DNA of 21,354 bases from Smittium mucronatum (Eukaryota > Kickxellomycota > Harpellomycetes > Harpellales > Legeriomycetaceae), in contig LSSL01001698.1 in the NCBI GenBank assembly GCA_001953115.1, positions 9,729 to 31,082 on the forward strand. The letters are read 5' to 3'. Every line of letters begins with the position of its first letter. The stretch's first letter is position 1. Under the pieces are notes generated by a model that was not told where the DNA came from, made no database searches, and was given only the letters and a program-made list of their open reading frames with translations. This document shows positions 1 to 9,699 of the stretch, piece by piece. A program made the position numbers and the translations under genes.

Positions 1-1
1 G

Positions 2-69
2 ATTTTTTTGAAGTATGTTGTTAATATTTTAAAATGAAATCAGTGGTATAGTCCATACTTCAAAAAAAT
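2..69. repeat. 16-bp perfect inverted repeat (hairpin or foldback)
   Basis: Positions 2-17 (T-run followed by GAAGTATG) are the exact reverse complement of 54-69 (CATACTTC followed by an A-run), separated by 36 nt. The mixed GAAGTATG core makes chance pairing of homopolymers unlikely. The repeat sits at the very start of the window, so it may belong to a longer element cut by the window edge. I see no coding sequence in it. It could be the tip of a foldback or MITE element, or a transcript-end hairpin. Confidence 0.6.
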
Positions 70-1396
70 GTTATGATTTTGATTTTTTTTCTCAACCTAT
101 TTTCAAGTATATTAAAACATAAGAAAAAAAGAATGTATATTTATGTATAAAAACTTCCGGCCAATTTTTAATTCGCCGTGAATTATATTATTACAGTTAT
201 TCATAATTATATTGTGAATTATTTTTTTTTTAACTAAATAGGTATTTATAGAGTCGATATTTGAAGAAATGGTGTTATAGCTTAATCAATTTTATCAAAA
301 AAATAAAATAATATTTTCTATTAACGGAATAATTAATAGTATAAACTGGGCAGAATCCTTAATGCTAAACAATAGGGTGTTTCTGAATTTTTATCCTGAA
401 AGTTTTAAACAGCTAACATCATAAATATCAGATGAAATTTTTATTCTGGGTGTATACATGCATTTTGATAATTTAGATCTATTTTGGTAAAAAAATAATA
501 TTTAAATTAAATGCAAAATTATTAACTTAGCAGATTTTAATATAGATAATTCATTTTTATTGATCAAATCGTAATATATCGGTAAATAACCGTTTATTTC
601 AATTAAGTCATTATATTGATATAGAATAGTATTTACTAATATAATGCCATTATTTCAATATATGTCCAACCAACTCCTTTCTTCCGAATACGATTTTATC
701 TACTGTAAATTCAAATAATTACATAAATTAATATTGGCGAATTATTTATATATGTATTTTTTATTTTTCAAATATCCATATTATTTAAATAAACTCACTT
801 ATAGCACTGGTAGCCTAATCCAAAAAAATAACTATAATTGTTGTTTCTTAGAATTTTTTGAAAAAGCGAAAAAAAATCGCCATTGTATTAAGAAAGAAAT
901 ATTATATATTTGATTTAGCTTTATTTGTAAAAAACGCATAAAAATGGAAAATTTTCGCTTAATTAAGATACAATCATATATTGGAATGTTAGAAATTTAA
1001 TCAATATTATGCGGTTTTCTCAAAAAAAATCAAATTTACGATTTAGTTAGAAAATTAGTATTCTTAACTATTAAATATTAATTTTAAAAAACTTTTCGAT
1101 ACAAATTAAATTAAAAAATAAAATTTTGTTTAATAGATTACTTGATCAATTTAACAAAATCTTTTTTGCTGATCATATTCTCTAAAATTAATCCTATTTT
1201 TCGAATAAACACGTATGTATTTACATATTGGTTCTAACATTTTTTTTTTTCAAAAAAGAAAATAGAAAAATATTATCTATTTCATCAAAGAAATCCTGGA
1301 ATTAAGATTTCAAAACTTTTCAAGGCAAACGGAATCTAGCGACTCTCACAATTTAATCCGCCGATAGAAGATTCTATATCGCATTTATTTTAAAGC
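70..1396. other. AT-rich spacer, no gene seen
   Basis: This stretch is dominated by A and T runs with stops in all frames. I found no protein motif, RNA gene or clear repeat. GC begins to rise near 1300 where the transposase relic starts. A 13-bp string, ttttgtttaatag, occurs at 1124-1136 and again at 2317-2329, flanking that relic in direct orientation. In sequence of this composition it may be chance. Confidence 0.6.
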
Positions 1397-2330
1397 ATGT
1401 ATATACACTTTGATAAATTATCATATCTGAACTTTCCTACTTTAATAAGTTTGATTTTCAAGGATTTTACTTGTATTTTCATTGCTAAGAGATGGTATTT
1501 CATGGATGATTGCCTTAAAGGAAATAAATCAAAGCTACCTCAAAAGGATAACTTATTTTTTTTTCTGGATTTTATGAAGCAGTATGCATTCTTTTCTAAT
1601 ATCTTTCTGAGCTTTGGAATGAGTGCTGCCTCTTCTTAAAGACTAACAGAAATAATGGGAGATTATTCGAAAAATAAACTTGTGGATAATTTTCTGGCAA
1701 TTATGAAAAAAAGGTCGATTACTAAAAATCATTTCTTTTAACCGATATCTCGAAGGTGGTCATACAATTTAAGCGCCTATACTAGAAGCTCTCAGGTTTT
1801 CTGTGATATTTAAGGATTCAAAAATATTTAATTCGGGTAAACACAAAAAAGATTGTGCAAAAATCGAATAAGGACAAGCTCCTGGCTGGAGTGCCAACTA
1901 TTAGCACAGTTTAAAACGGACATAAAAATTATTTTAGTTTATTTTTAGATATATTGGGGGTATATGAAAAGTATCTTTAAAAAAATTCGCATGCTCTAAT
2001 TCCAGTTCGGCCCCACTTCTGGCCCATAATTTCTGATTTAGGATATCTCGTTGTGTTGGGATATTTTCCGACGATACTTTCTAAAAAAAGGACCTGTGTT
2101 AAGCCGATTTGATAAAGCAACTATTCTTAACCGGCCCCAGTTTGAATAATATGTAAGAATTATAACAGTCGTGTAAATCAATGATTGAGAGCGGCTAGAA
2201 AAAGTTGAGAACATCTTTCTACCTTCACCAAGACATAAATGATATATAGTTTGCTTTATCGATTTACATGAAGTAAAAATACATCAAGGGATTTAGGGAT
2301 TCAAAAAAAAATGAATTTTTGTTTAATAGC
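1397..2330 (+). pseudogene. DDE_Tnp_4-type (PIF/Harbinger or IS5-like) transposase relic
   Basis: This is the remains of a DDE transposase, an enzyme that cuts and rejoins transposon ends. The first 80 codons are open; residues 47-80 (1535-1636) fit the N-terminal helix-turn-helix of the family: LPQKDN, then a hydrophobic helix, then SFGMSAASS. A change of frame near 1740 gives YLEGGHTI followed by FNSGKHKKD, matching the family pattern of VDGVHT-like and SGKHKK motifs. The first catalytic Asp is replaced by Glu (GAA, 1752-1754). The second region reads SDLGYLVV (Asp at 2035-2037) and continues YFPTILSKKR. The third reads ERLEKVENIF (Glu near 2189), about 50 codons later. At least ten stops and several frameshifts make it dead. 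GC is about 40% in places against a background near 20%. D1-D2 spacing (about 94 codons) is longer than I expect. I found no terminal repeats. Harbinger versus an IS5-like relative is not resolved. Confidence 0.65.
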
Positions 2331-2462
2331 TTAGGTTTAATAATATATTTACATTTTATCATTTATGTCTAGCTTATATTATAAATAAATGAATAAAAAC
2401 TTAAAATTCTACCTTTAATGGACTTATAAATTTCAAATTAAAACTTATAAAATGGATCATAT

Positions 2463-2700
2463 AGCATTTCCAGAAATAAATGAGCATTTTAAAATTATTG
2501 GTTGAGAATTTTACAAATATATTTACAACAGCTTTTACTTGTACGCTGAGTACTTTTAAAACCAATAGCCGATCAATTTAATATTATAAAGCTGATATTT
2601 TTTCAATTGAAAAAATGAGAAAATTACATTCGGAAAAATGGAAATTTTACAAAGTTTAGTGTTAATTTTACAATCTAAAAATGAGCACCCACGAGCTGAC
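2463..2700. repeat. Left terminal inverted repeat of the IS630/Tc1 element
   Basis: The arm begins near agcatttccag and runs to the gagcacccacg block. It pairs with 4263-4519. Inside are degenerate repeats of about 20-23 bp built around aaaaatgag/aaattttaca, so the arm itself seems made of sub-terminal repeat units, a layout often used as multiple transposase binding sites. Similarity to the right arm fades outside about 2455, so the true outer end is uncertain by some tens of bases. Confidence 0.85.
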
Positions 2701-2846
2701 GTTATAATAATAAAAATAGGTTTTCAAAATATAATGAAATAGTTCTTAAAGTCTAGGTGCGTTTTTTATGTTGGAAAAACGTGTATAAGATTAATAAAAA
2801 TTATATTTAATGTCAGAATCATAAAAGAAATATAAAATATATTTTA

Positions 2847-2891
2847 GAAAATCTTTTTAAAAAATCTTTTTAAAAAATATTTTTAAAAAAT
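2847..2891. repeat. Short tandem repeat, unit about 13 bp, three copies
   Basis: The sequence repeats taaaaaatcttttt-like units at periods of 13-14 bp (copies begin near 2851, 2864 and 2878), the last with C changed to A. It lies just upstream of the first recognisable transposase codons and was probably made by slippage in AT-rich sequence. Confidence 0.6.
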
Positions 2892-2899
2892 TCTCATAA

Positions 2900-4060
2900 G
2901 ATATTAAGGAGAGGCTTCTGATAATTTGCGCATGAGCTATAGTACAGTGAGAAGGCTGATAACTAAGCGGAAATGGATAAATGGAGATTTTTTCAAAGAA
3001 ATTGATTAGGCTACTGAGCTAAAAATTGTTAATCAAGGCTCAGAAAATTCAACGAAAACCCTGAAAATCATACAGCCCCTAAATATTACTGAAAATGTCT
3101 TAAAAAGATATATTTCATGGTAAATATGGATCCCTGAATCAAATTTAAAAAAAAAATAAAAGATGAACTATTTAGAAAATATGGGATAATTGTTTCAAAA
3201 TCTTCTGTATAAAATGCTTTAAAAAAGTTTAAAATTACAATAAAAAAGGAATATAAGCTTCTAGACAGGGTTAATTCACCTGTTAATATGATAAAATGAA
3301 TATTTTAATCGACCTATTTTACATTAAACTTTCCAGCAGAGAGGGATAGCCGAATTTTTCTCGATGAATTCGGATTCGATTTAAACCAGAGAGGAGCTAG
3401 AGATAGATTGTTTATTGGTACTTGTAATGGCCCGATAATTATTTATTGTACCATCGCACCCTAATTTATGTTTCACTTTATCTGTTATCATTTTTACTTC
3501 TATTACCTTTATAAAAAGCTCATATTCCCGCTTTTGGGAATGCAAGCTTTTCAATTAGTTTTCCTACTTTTATTCTTTAGTTATTCCTTTTAATAAAATA
3601 TATATTTCGAACCCTAACAGCACTAGAGCATTATTTCTTTCGCTTGAAAATAGAGGGAGAAATTTCACACTCATACTTGCTATAAATTACATGATTGTGA
3701 TAAATAACAAAAATTTTACATACCGAACAGTTAACTACGAGTTTTACTGAATTTATAAATGAAATGATAACCAAAGTAGTCGGTGATCCATCATCAAAAG
3801 ATCTTACATTTATATTTATAGTGCTAGAATACGTAAAAAAATTTATAGAGAGCAAGCTATAGAGGAATTTGTTTCCATATTGAAAATTTTGCCGCCTTAT
3901 TCCTTGATGCTTAATCCAATAGATGATGTTTTTAGTAATTTAAAAAGCTTTGAAATCAAAGATTAAGTGACCCGATTTCTTCAGAGCCAATCTTTAAAAA
4001 ACTAACCAATGAAGCGGTTGATTCTATAAATGAAGACAATTAATGAGAGATATATTCTAT
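2900..4060 (+). pseudogene. IS630/Tc1/mariner-family DDE transposase relic
   Basis: This encoded the transposase of the surrounding element. In order: an N-terminal helix-turn-helix (DNLRMSYSTVRRLI, 2920-2961); a second HTH (RKYGIIVSKSSV then NALKKFKIT, near 3174-3240); RVNSPVNM; and the first catalytic block FLDEFGFDLNQRG, with Asp at 3363-3365. The next conserved stretch, RGRNFTLILAIN, comes in another frame near 3650, followed by FINEMITK near 3750. The second catalytic position falls in IYSARI, where Asp is replaced by Tyr (TAT, 3817-3819). The third block, LPPYSLMLNPIDDVFSNLK, has Asp at 3922-3924 where Tc1 enzymes usually have Glu. Second to third spacing is 34 residues, as in the DD34D/E group. 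Stops and at least three frameshifts make it inactive. The first to second spacing is about 150 codons, more than typical, suggesting extra sequence around 3425-3620. Confidence 0.88.
3524..3541. repeat. Small perfect hairpin ATTCCC-6 nt-GGGAAT
   Basis: A 6-bp stem with three C-G pairs and a 6-nt loop (gctttt) stands out in this AT-rich sequence. It falls inside the stretch of the transposase relic that seems to be extra relative to the family, so it may belong to inserted DNA. It is short enough to be chance. Confidence 0.35.
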
Positions 4061-4262
4061 ATTAATAGAAATCCTAGCATTTCAATGACTGGGCACATTT
4101 TTTCCAGATTCCATTTATTTTCTGAGAAATAATTCTATAGATGCGCTATAATTTATTCTACATAGGTAAAATAGAGCTCTATCGTTTACTTCAACAAATA
4201 AAAAAGCAATTATCAAAATTTTCTTTAATTTTACATTCTATATCTCACCTGATTTTTTATAG

Positions 4263-4519
4263 GTAATCCTCCTGTAAGTGCTCATTTTTTGATTGTAAAA
4301 TTTTCATTTTAAATATTATAAAATGTTCATTTTTTTGATTGTAATTTGCTCATTTTTTCAATTGGAAAATGTTCATGCGAAAAATGACCAGCTTTTTAAT
4401 TTTAAATTGATCAGCAATCGGATTGAAAATTTCTCAGCGTACAAGTAAAAAATATCCAAAAATAGTTGTAAAATTCTCAACCAATATTTTTAAAATGCTT
4501 ATTTATTCCTGGAAATGTT
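4263..4519. repeat. Right terminal inverted repeat of the IS630/Tc1 element
   Basis: This arm is the reverse-complement partner of 2463-2700. It contains repeated ctcattttttgattgtaa units (near 4281 and 4331, with a third weaker copy near 4349) and the conserved blocks ctcagcgtacaagt and ttgtaaaattctcaaccaa. It is slightly longer than the left arm because it seems to hold one more sub-terminal unit. Confidence 0.85.
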
Positions 4520-5990
4520 TTAAATATTCATTGGTAAAATAAAATGTCTTTTTAACACTAAAAAAGCTCATAAAATTTTTTTTGAACTAGTAGCAGATAA
4601 ATAATGGACTTTCCTACCCTAAATTATTTTTAAATTAAAGAATTTGAGCTCGACCTCGTTTAAATGTGTTATTTTTTATTTTTATTTGCAAGTCTTTTAA
4701 AAAAAGTTTAAAAATGATTTAAAGTAAAAATAATGGGTTTTAAGTTTTAAATTTGAGAAATTTGAAACACATTGAGCCAAAAAATGTGTGTATTTATAAA
4801 TCCAAAAAAAAAAAAAATTATGGGTGGATTAAATTATTTCGTTTTTTTTTTTTTGGAAAAAAATTAGTTATATTGATAAGTTTAGTTTTATTTCAAAATA
4901 ATTCCGTATCTCAATTAAATGAGATATTTTGTCTTATAGTTTTTTTTTACGAAATAATTGAGTTTAATGTTTTATTTGGTTTTTTTTTCAATCTTTCAGG
5001 CCATTTTTCTGTTTTTAAAAACATTTGAAATATACGCGATCTTTTTTATCTAAATTAGATATACGCAAATGTACAGAATTTATTATATTTAATTGCTTCA
5101 TTGGCGTTTTTAGCTCATTATTTTTCATACAAATGTTTATACCATGTGAGTAAATAGAAAAGAAAAATGATAATTTTTAAGTTATAATTTCAGAAAACCA
5201 AAAAGGATACCGCGCGATTTCGAAAAAACACGAGAAAATAGAATGGACTAAACTTTTAAAAAAAATAAAAAAATAAAAAATTTAAAATAAAATTTTTTTT
5301 ATACTTTACAAAAAATTTTAAAGAAAAAGCTGTTTGAAAGAATAAGGAATTTTAGCTTATATTTAATTAATTTTTAATTTTCCACATTTGAATCGTCATT
5401 CAATTTCTTATTTGTGAAAATTGTATATTTTGTGGTCTAAATTTTTGTTTTAATAATAAAAATACAATTCTTGGATTTGATGTTTAGATTCGAATATTTT
5501 TTATAGATAATATGGAATATTTGTTTAAAATATCTTAATTTTGATGTATTCATGCTTGGTTTTGAACTACATATAAACAATGTGGAATTATTAAATTTAA
5601 ATAACGGTGCGGCTATTTTCCATTTCAAAAAGATGATAAGGTGATAAATGATTTTTAAACTCAAAGTAGAATAAATTTTTTTGAAATTTTTTTTTATATG
5701 TATTCAAAAAATATACTTATCTTTATTATTTGATGAAATTTTTCATACATCGATTCGGAGGTTTTATTAGATGTTTTTATTTTAATGATGTCAAATTTAA
5801 AGAAGATTTTAATGAGATAAAATCGAATAAAGTGAAAGAGATAGGTATAGGGATTTAGTTTAAATTCTATTAAACCTTTATTTATACAAAAATTAATTCT
5901 TAAAACTGATCATAAAATCCACTTTTTAAAACAAATATATGGATATATAGCTAGTCCTGATCACTATTGGAGCAACTATCTTCAGAAAAG
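4520..5990. other. AT-rich spacer with poly-A/T runs, no gene identified
   Basis: The stretch 4753-5028 stays open on the plus strand, but only because of long T runs (Phe) and A runs (Lys), and it would start at TTG; I do not count it as a gene. The minus-strand frame 5437-5664 (75 codons) has more mixed content, including SSKPSMNTSKLRYFK. It resembles no family I know and has no recognisable context, so it is at most a weak hypothetical remnant. Nothing else is visible. Confidence 0.5.
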
Positions 5991-5995
5991 TTTTG

Positions 5996-6720
5996 CTATT
6001 GGTCGAAAAGGATCCAGTTTTTGACTTGATACATTTCTGGTGAGGAAATTCTTTTCCTAATATTTTTGAGCCTATACTTCAAAGATTTTATAAAGCTTTG
6101 TGTTCTCTTATTTGAATTCTTTTTGCTTTTTACGCATTTCTTTGACGACGTTAGCTCTGATATTTTTTTTATTAATTTCTTTTTCTTATTACTCTTTATC
6201 TTGTAATAAATATGCTTATGCTCAATTTTAAGAGGATTTAATGGTATGTGAAATTATATTAATTTCAGAAAAATGTCTTTAATTGTCTTAAATCTGTCTG
6301 AAAATCCATATTGTGGCTCTCTTTCGATTTTAAATGGGGTTTTTAACCTTCCAAAGCAATTATAAACTATCAATCTTATTTTAAAATCAGGTTTATAAGG
6401 TTAAATATGTTTTATTTAGTGTATTAAACCCAAAAGGTTCGATTGACTGTGTGTTTACTACTGGTTGAATCAAAATTTTAAATTTTTTCTTTGCTATAAC
6501 AGCCCTAAAATCTCTACCCAATCGAAATTAGCCGCTTTCTGCCATTATACGCATAATTTTTTTATTTTATGGATCTTTAATTACGTAATCGTATAAAATT
6601 GTATATATTGATCTCATAGAGCTACAGAATATCATTTCATATACTGATCTTTAAATCAGGAGACCAGCAAAAACAATACTCTCATCTGTTAAAATCCTTA
6701 AAGATTTTTTTATAAAATAT
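5996..6720 (-). pseudogene. Merlin (IS1595-like) transposase relic with lysine-rich C-terminal tail
   Basis: Merlin transposases are DDE enzymes with blocks of the form IDES, a GCW-containing strand, NHS..F and HTQ.IE. Here the minus strand reads LTDESIVFAGLLI (first Asp at 6684-6686), then TILYDYVIKDP, then MAESG, RLGRDFRAVIAKKKFK and VVNTQSIEPF (catalytic Glu at 6438-6440), all in one frame with three stops. The first Asp to Glu distance is 82 codons, shorter than usual, and no second Asp is recognisable, so a central segment is probably lost. After one frameshift near 6400 a single frame runs 6400-5996 with one stop (6254-6256). It includes CFGRLKTPFKIERE and ends in a lysine-rich segment of about 85 codons. 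I do not know this tail from Merlin proteins. The N-terminus may extend to about 7290 but is not resolved. Terminal repeats were not found. Confidence 0.68.
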
Positions 6721-6837
6721 TTATTATACTTACCAGAGTGAAAGTTTTTTTTTACTTCTAATCTCTGTTTATATCCTGTTTATTATAAATACTGTGCAAT
6801 AAATTGTAATTTTATAATTAAAATTGTAATAAATTAC

Positions 6838-7025
6838 CCATATGTTTCAATTATGAAACATGATTCAGATACCTTTAGTATATAAATACTAGCTGTATTG
6901 TTCCAATTATAGTTAGAATAATCCCCCCCCCCCCTATGTTTCATACATGAAAAATAACTCAGATCTCGTAAAGAAATAAATAGACAGCCAATTTCCGCCT
7001 TTAAGGAGTTAAACTTTTCTATTTT
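6838..7025. repeat. Diverged tandem duplication, unit about 94 bp
   Basis: The block at 6841-6872 (tatgtttcaattatgaaac, then cagatac) reappears at 6935-6967 (tatgtttcatacatgaaa, then cagatctc), and weaker similarity continues for about 35 nt more (ataaata, agc, ttcc). Each copy starts with a small inverted repeat built on atgtttca/tgaaacat. The copies have diverged enough to be old. The C12 run lies exactly at the junction of the copies. Confidence 0.55.
6923..6934 (+). repeat. C12 homopolymer
   Basis: Twelve consecutive C residues occur in a background with very few C pairs. The run lies between the two copies of the 94-bp duplication. Such a run may come from slippage, and its G-rich complement is a potential structure-forming site. 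Its exact length could vary between clones or assemblies. Confidence 0.9.
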
Positions 7026-7289
7026 AGTTTTTTTATTCCTTTATTTAGTTATCATATATTTTTCCTTATTAAAAATCTGGTCCTTACATAAATTATCAAA
7101 ACCACCTCTGGATTTTTTTAAAAAAATATCCTTTTATTAAACTGATCAATTTTTCTCATCAGTACATATATCCTGGCTTATATTGTATCTCATACTATAT
7201 CTGTAGTTTCACTTACAGCTATAAGCCGTTGGAGTAAATACATGAAATTCTCCAGCTAATCTGCAGGATTTATTAATATATCTCAAGAT

Positions 7290-8645
7290 AGTAAATTAAA
7301 TTAAATTCCTGTCCTTCGGAAAAATTGGTTATTTTCTGCATCTTTTAGATTCTCTTTTAGCCAATTTTTTTTCTCAAATTAAACATATTTTGTTAATCCA
7401 ATAAATATAAAACGAGTAAGTATATAACTTCACTATTGTTACTTGATAAGCTATTAAATATTTTTGAGTTATTTTAGTCGTGTCCAGTTTCATAATATGC
7501 AGCATTGGAGGTAAACACGATTTATTTCAAGTTTTAAGAATCTTTTTTCGATTGCTATATCTATATTTTTGATACGAGTTCTTCTGAAATATCGCTGGAA
7601 TTTTCTTTACTTTGAATTTGAATGGATATTTGAAATTTTTCAACATAAAAAAATCAATAATTTATATGATTTTAATTTAACCAAGTACTCTTTTATTTAA
7701 AAATTGGATTCGTTTTTTTACAAATAGTTACTTATAAGAAATAATTTGATCTTATTTTATAAACCCTATTTTTTCTTAATTAAACATTTTTTTTCGGAGA
7801 AACCAAAAAAACCCCATTTTACTGGGTAGTTATTTTTCTTTAAATGGTTTTTTGGAGTAAATTTTAATAATAAAATATGATTTGGACTATGTGATTAAAA
7901 TTATCAGTTACTTGGCAATAAATGGACTATAAAAAATATGTTTTTTCTAACTATAAACTTATAAAAAACCTCTTCTCATAAATTCTAATTATTAGCTGAT
8001 TATATTTTTCTGTGCAGCTTTTTTAAATTCTCTCGTTAATAATAGGATTAACTGCAAGATTTTTTTAAGACACTAATATTGTGTAATATTTTCGGAATTT
8101 TTTCTGGTTATCACAATTTTTGGGAATAAGGATTCTGTGGATCATTTTATAAAAAATCAAAAAAAAGAAGAAAAAAAAAGGAATATGAAATTTTAATAAG
8201 TTAAAAAAAAATCAAATATTGTTTAAACTATCATTAGAGAAATCATATTAATTTAAATTTATTAAATATTTGACCAATATATTATAAAATATACAAAGGA
8301 CCGCACAGCAATCCCCATTTAATTTTTTTAAGCACATGTATTCTTAAAAAAATATACCAATTTTATAATACTCTATTTGAATAAATTTTTTTTTCTGTTA
8401 ATAAATGAAATTAACACTCAAATAATGCCTTAAGATGTTGAAAAAATTCATTTTCAATTTTTTAATTCTACTTTTTAAAAAAATCCTTAAATTAGTTAAT
8501 ATAGTGCTAATTTTGGATTTATTGATGGTGTTCTAAATTCTGAATCTACAGAATAATATTATTGAAATTTAAATAAATCTAAATCAAATAATCACTTATT
8601 TTTGAATTTTTGATAGTAAAGATATTATCCAGAAAGTGAAAAAAT
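7290..8645. other. AT-rich spacer, no gene seen
   Basis: No motif or coding frame could be supported. The part nearest 7290 is somewhat richer in GC and could hold more of the upstream end of the Merlin relic, but I cannot align it. A short imperfect inverted repeat lies at 7803-7855. Confidence 0.5.
7803..7855. repeat. Imperfect inverted repeat CCAAAAAAACC / GGTTTTTTGG
   Basis: The left arm 7803-7819 (ccaaaaaaaccccattt) pairs with the right arm 7842-7855 (aaatggttttttgg) apart from three unpaired bases. The loop is about 22 nt. It could form a hairpin or be a short foldback footprint. It lacks any coding context. Confidence 0.4.
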
Positions 8646-8790
8646 ATAAAAGTAATATATTCCATAAAAAAATATGTAAATTGATACAAAATTTTCAACC
8701 CGATAAAATCAATTAAATATATTATTTTTTTTCTGCGAGCGATTATTTAAATCAATAAAAATCCGAAAAAATCTTTTATTGGTTTATTCA
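8646..8790. repeat. Left terminal inverted repeat of the MULE
   Basis: It runs from ataaaagtaa through ttgatacaaaattttcaacc to attggtttattca. Aligned with the reverse complement of 11485-11638 it keeps matching blocks in the same order: aaaagtaa, ttgatac...caaccc, attttttttc, cgattat, aataaaaatc and tattgg.ttatt. Similarity stops near 8790. Confidence 0.8.
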
Positions 8791-9699
8791 GACTAAAATT
8801 AAAGGTTTATTATATTTTCTATTTGATTTAAAATTACTATCTTTATATTGATAGACGTTCTCCAACAGAAGGAAACTATATTTTTGACTTTTAATTATCC
8901 TATACTTTTGAAAAAAAAAGTATCAATACTTTAGAAACGCTTCAGAATTTTTATTCGTACTTTATATAATTAAATAATGAAAAATAAACATTCATAACTC
9001 CGATTAAATCAATATTTAAATGTATTTAAGGCATAATTTTTTTTTAATTCTCACAAAAATTCTTCTTTTAAATATTTACATAGTTTTTTATTTATTATTA
9101 AAAATTCGAATTAAGGATAAATAACCAAAAAAACTTATGTGAAAGAGCGACTGTGAATAATTTTAAGTATAATTTTCCTAATTTTAATAAGTTTTATGAC
9201 TAATAAAAATGCTTTTTTTAAAGAATCGTTTTTTAAATTATTTTTAATGGGTATATATTAGCGCTTAAAAAGGTATTTTGAGCAGAAAGGATGCTCTTTT
9301 AAAGATATTTTAAAAAAATATTCGCTTTCTATATAATAGAATATATATATATTATGAGTAAATAATCAAATATTTTTTTGAAACTTGTCTAAAATTTCTA
9401 TGCTATAACTCGTTAATGAACTGTAAAATATTCTAGAAGTGAATAAACCAAACTTCAAGAAAATAATAACTCAAAATTACGCTGTTCTATTCAAATTTTT
9501 TCCTTGGATAAGCTTTGGGCGATTTTAATTCAATATCTATTGGTTTTTATGAGAAATATTTCGAATAAAAAAAATAAGATCTAAGAACAAATTCGTGAAG
9601 CCTTTTTGAATATATTTTTTGTTTATCCTCTAATAATTTTTTTCGGAATCATGTTTACTTTTTCCAAACTCAAATTATCGAATACTTTGAAATAATGGT

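Larger units (their letters stand above)
2463..4519 (+). mobile_element. Complete but dead IS630/Tc1/mariner transposon
   Basis: Two long inverted arms (2463-2700 and 4263-4519) bracket a transposase relic on the plus strand, giving an element of about 2.06 kb. The arms share many exact blocks in opposite orientation, for example ttggttgagaattttacaa and acttgtacgctgag on the left against their reverse complements on the right. Arms of this length are much longer than the short ends of a typical mariner but occur in some Tc1-like groups. A TA target duplication cannot be placed because TA is everywhere here and the outer ends have drifted. The 10-bp string taatggactt lies outside both ends (2416-2425, 4602-4611) in the same orientation. 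Confidence 0.88.

Noticed and set aside
2044..2300. Long open minus-strand frame opposite the Harbinger-like relic
   Set aside because: It has no recognisable motif, while the plus strand carries SDLGY and ERLEK in family order.
3631..3855. 74-codon minus-strand frame
   Set aside because: It is antisense to the Tc1-like transposase relic, whose plus-strand motifs explain this sequence.
4753..5028. 91-codon plus-strand frame, the longest in the window
   Set aside because: It needs a TTG start and consists largely of Phe and Lys from T and A runs. No motif or neighbouring context supports a gene.
6431..6450. ggttcgattg, resembling a tRNA T-loop
   Set aside because: No flanking stems or other tRNA arms; the sequence is the reverse complement of the Merlin Q-S-I-E codons.
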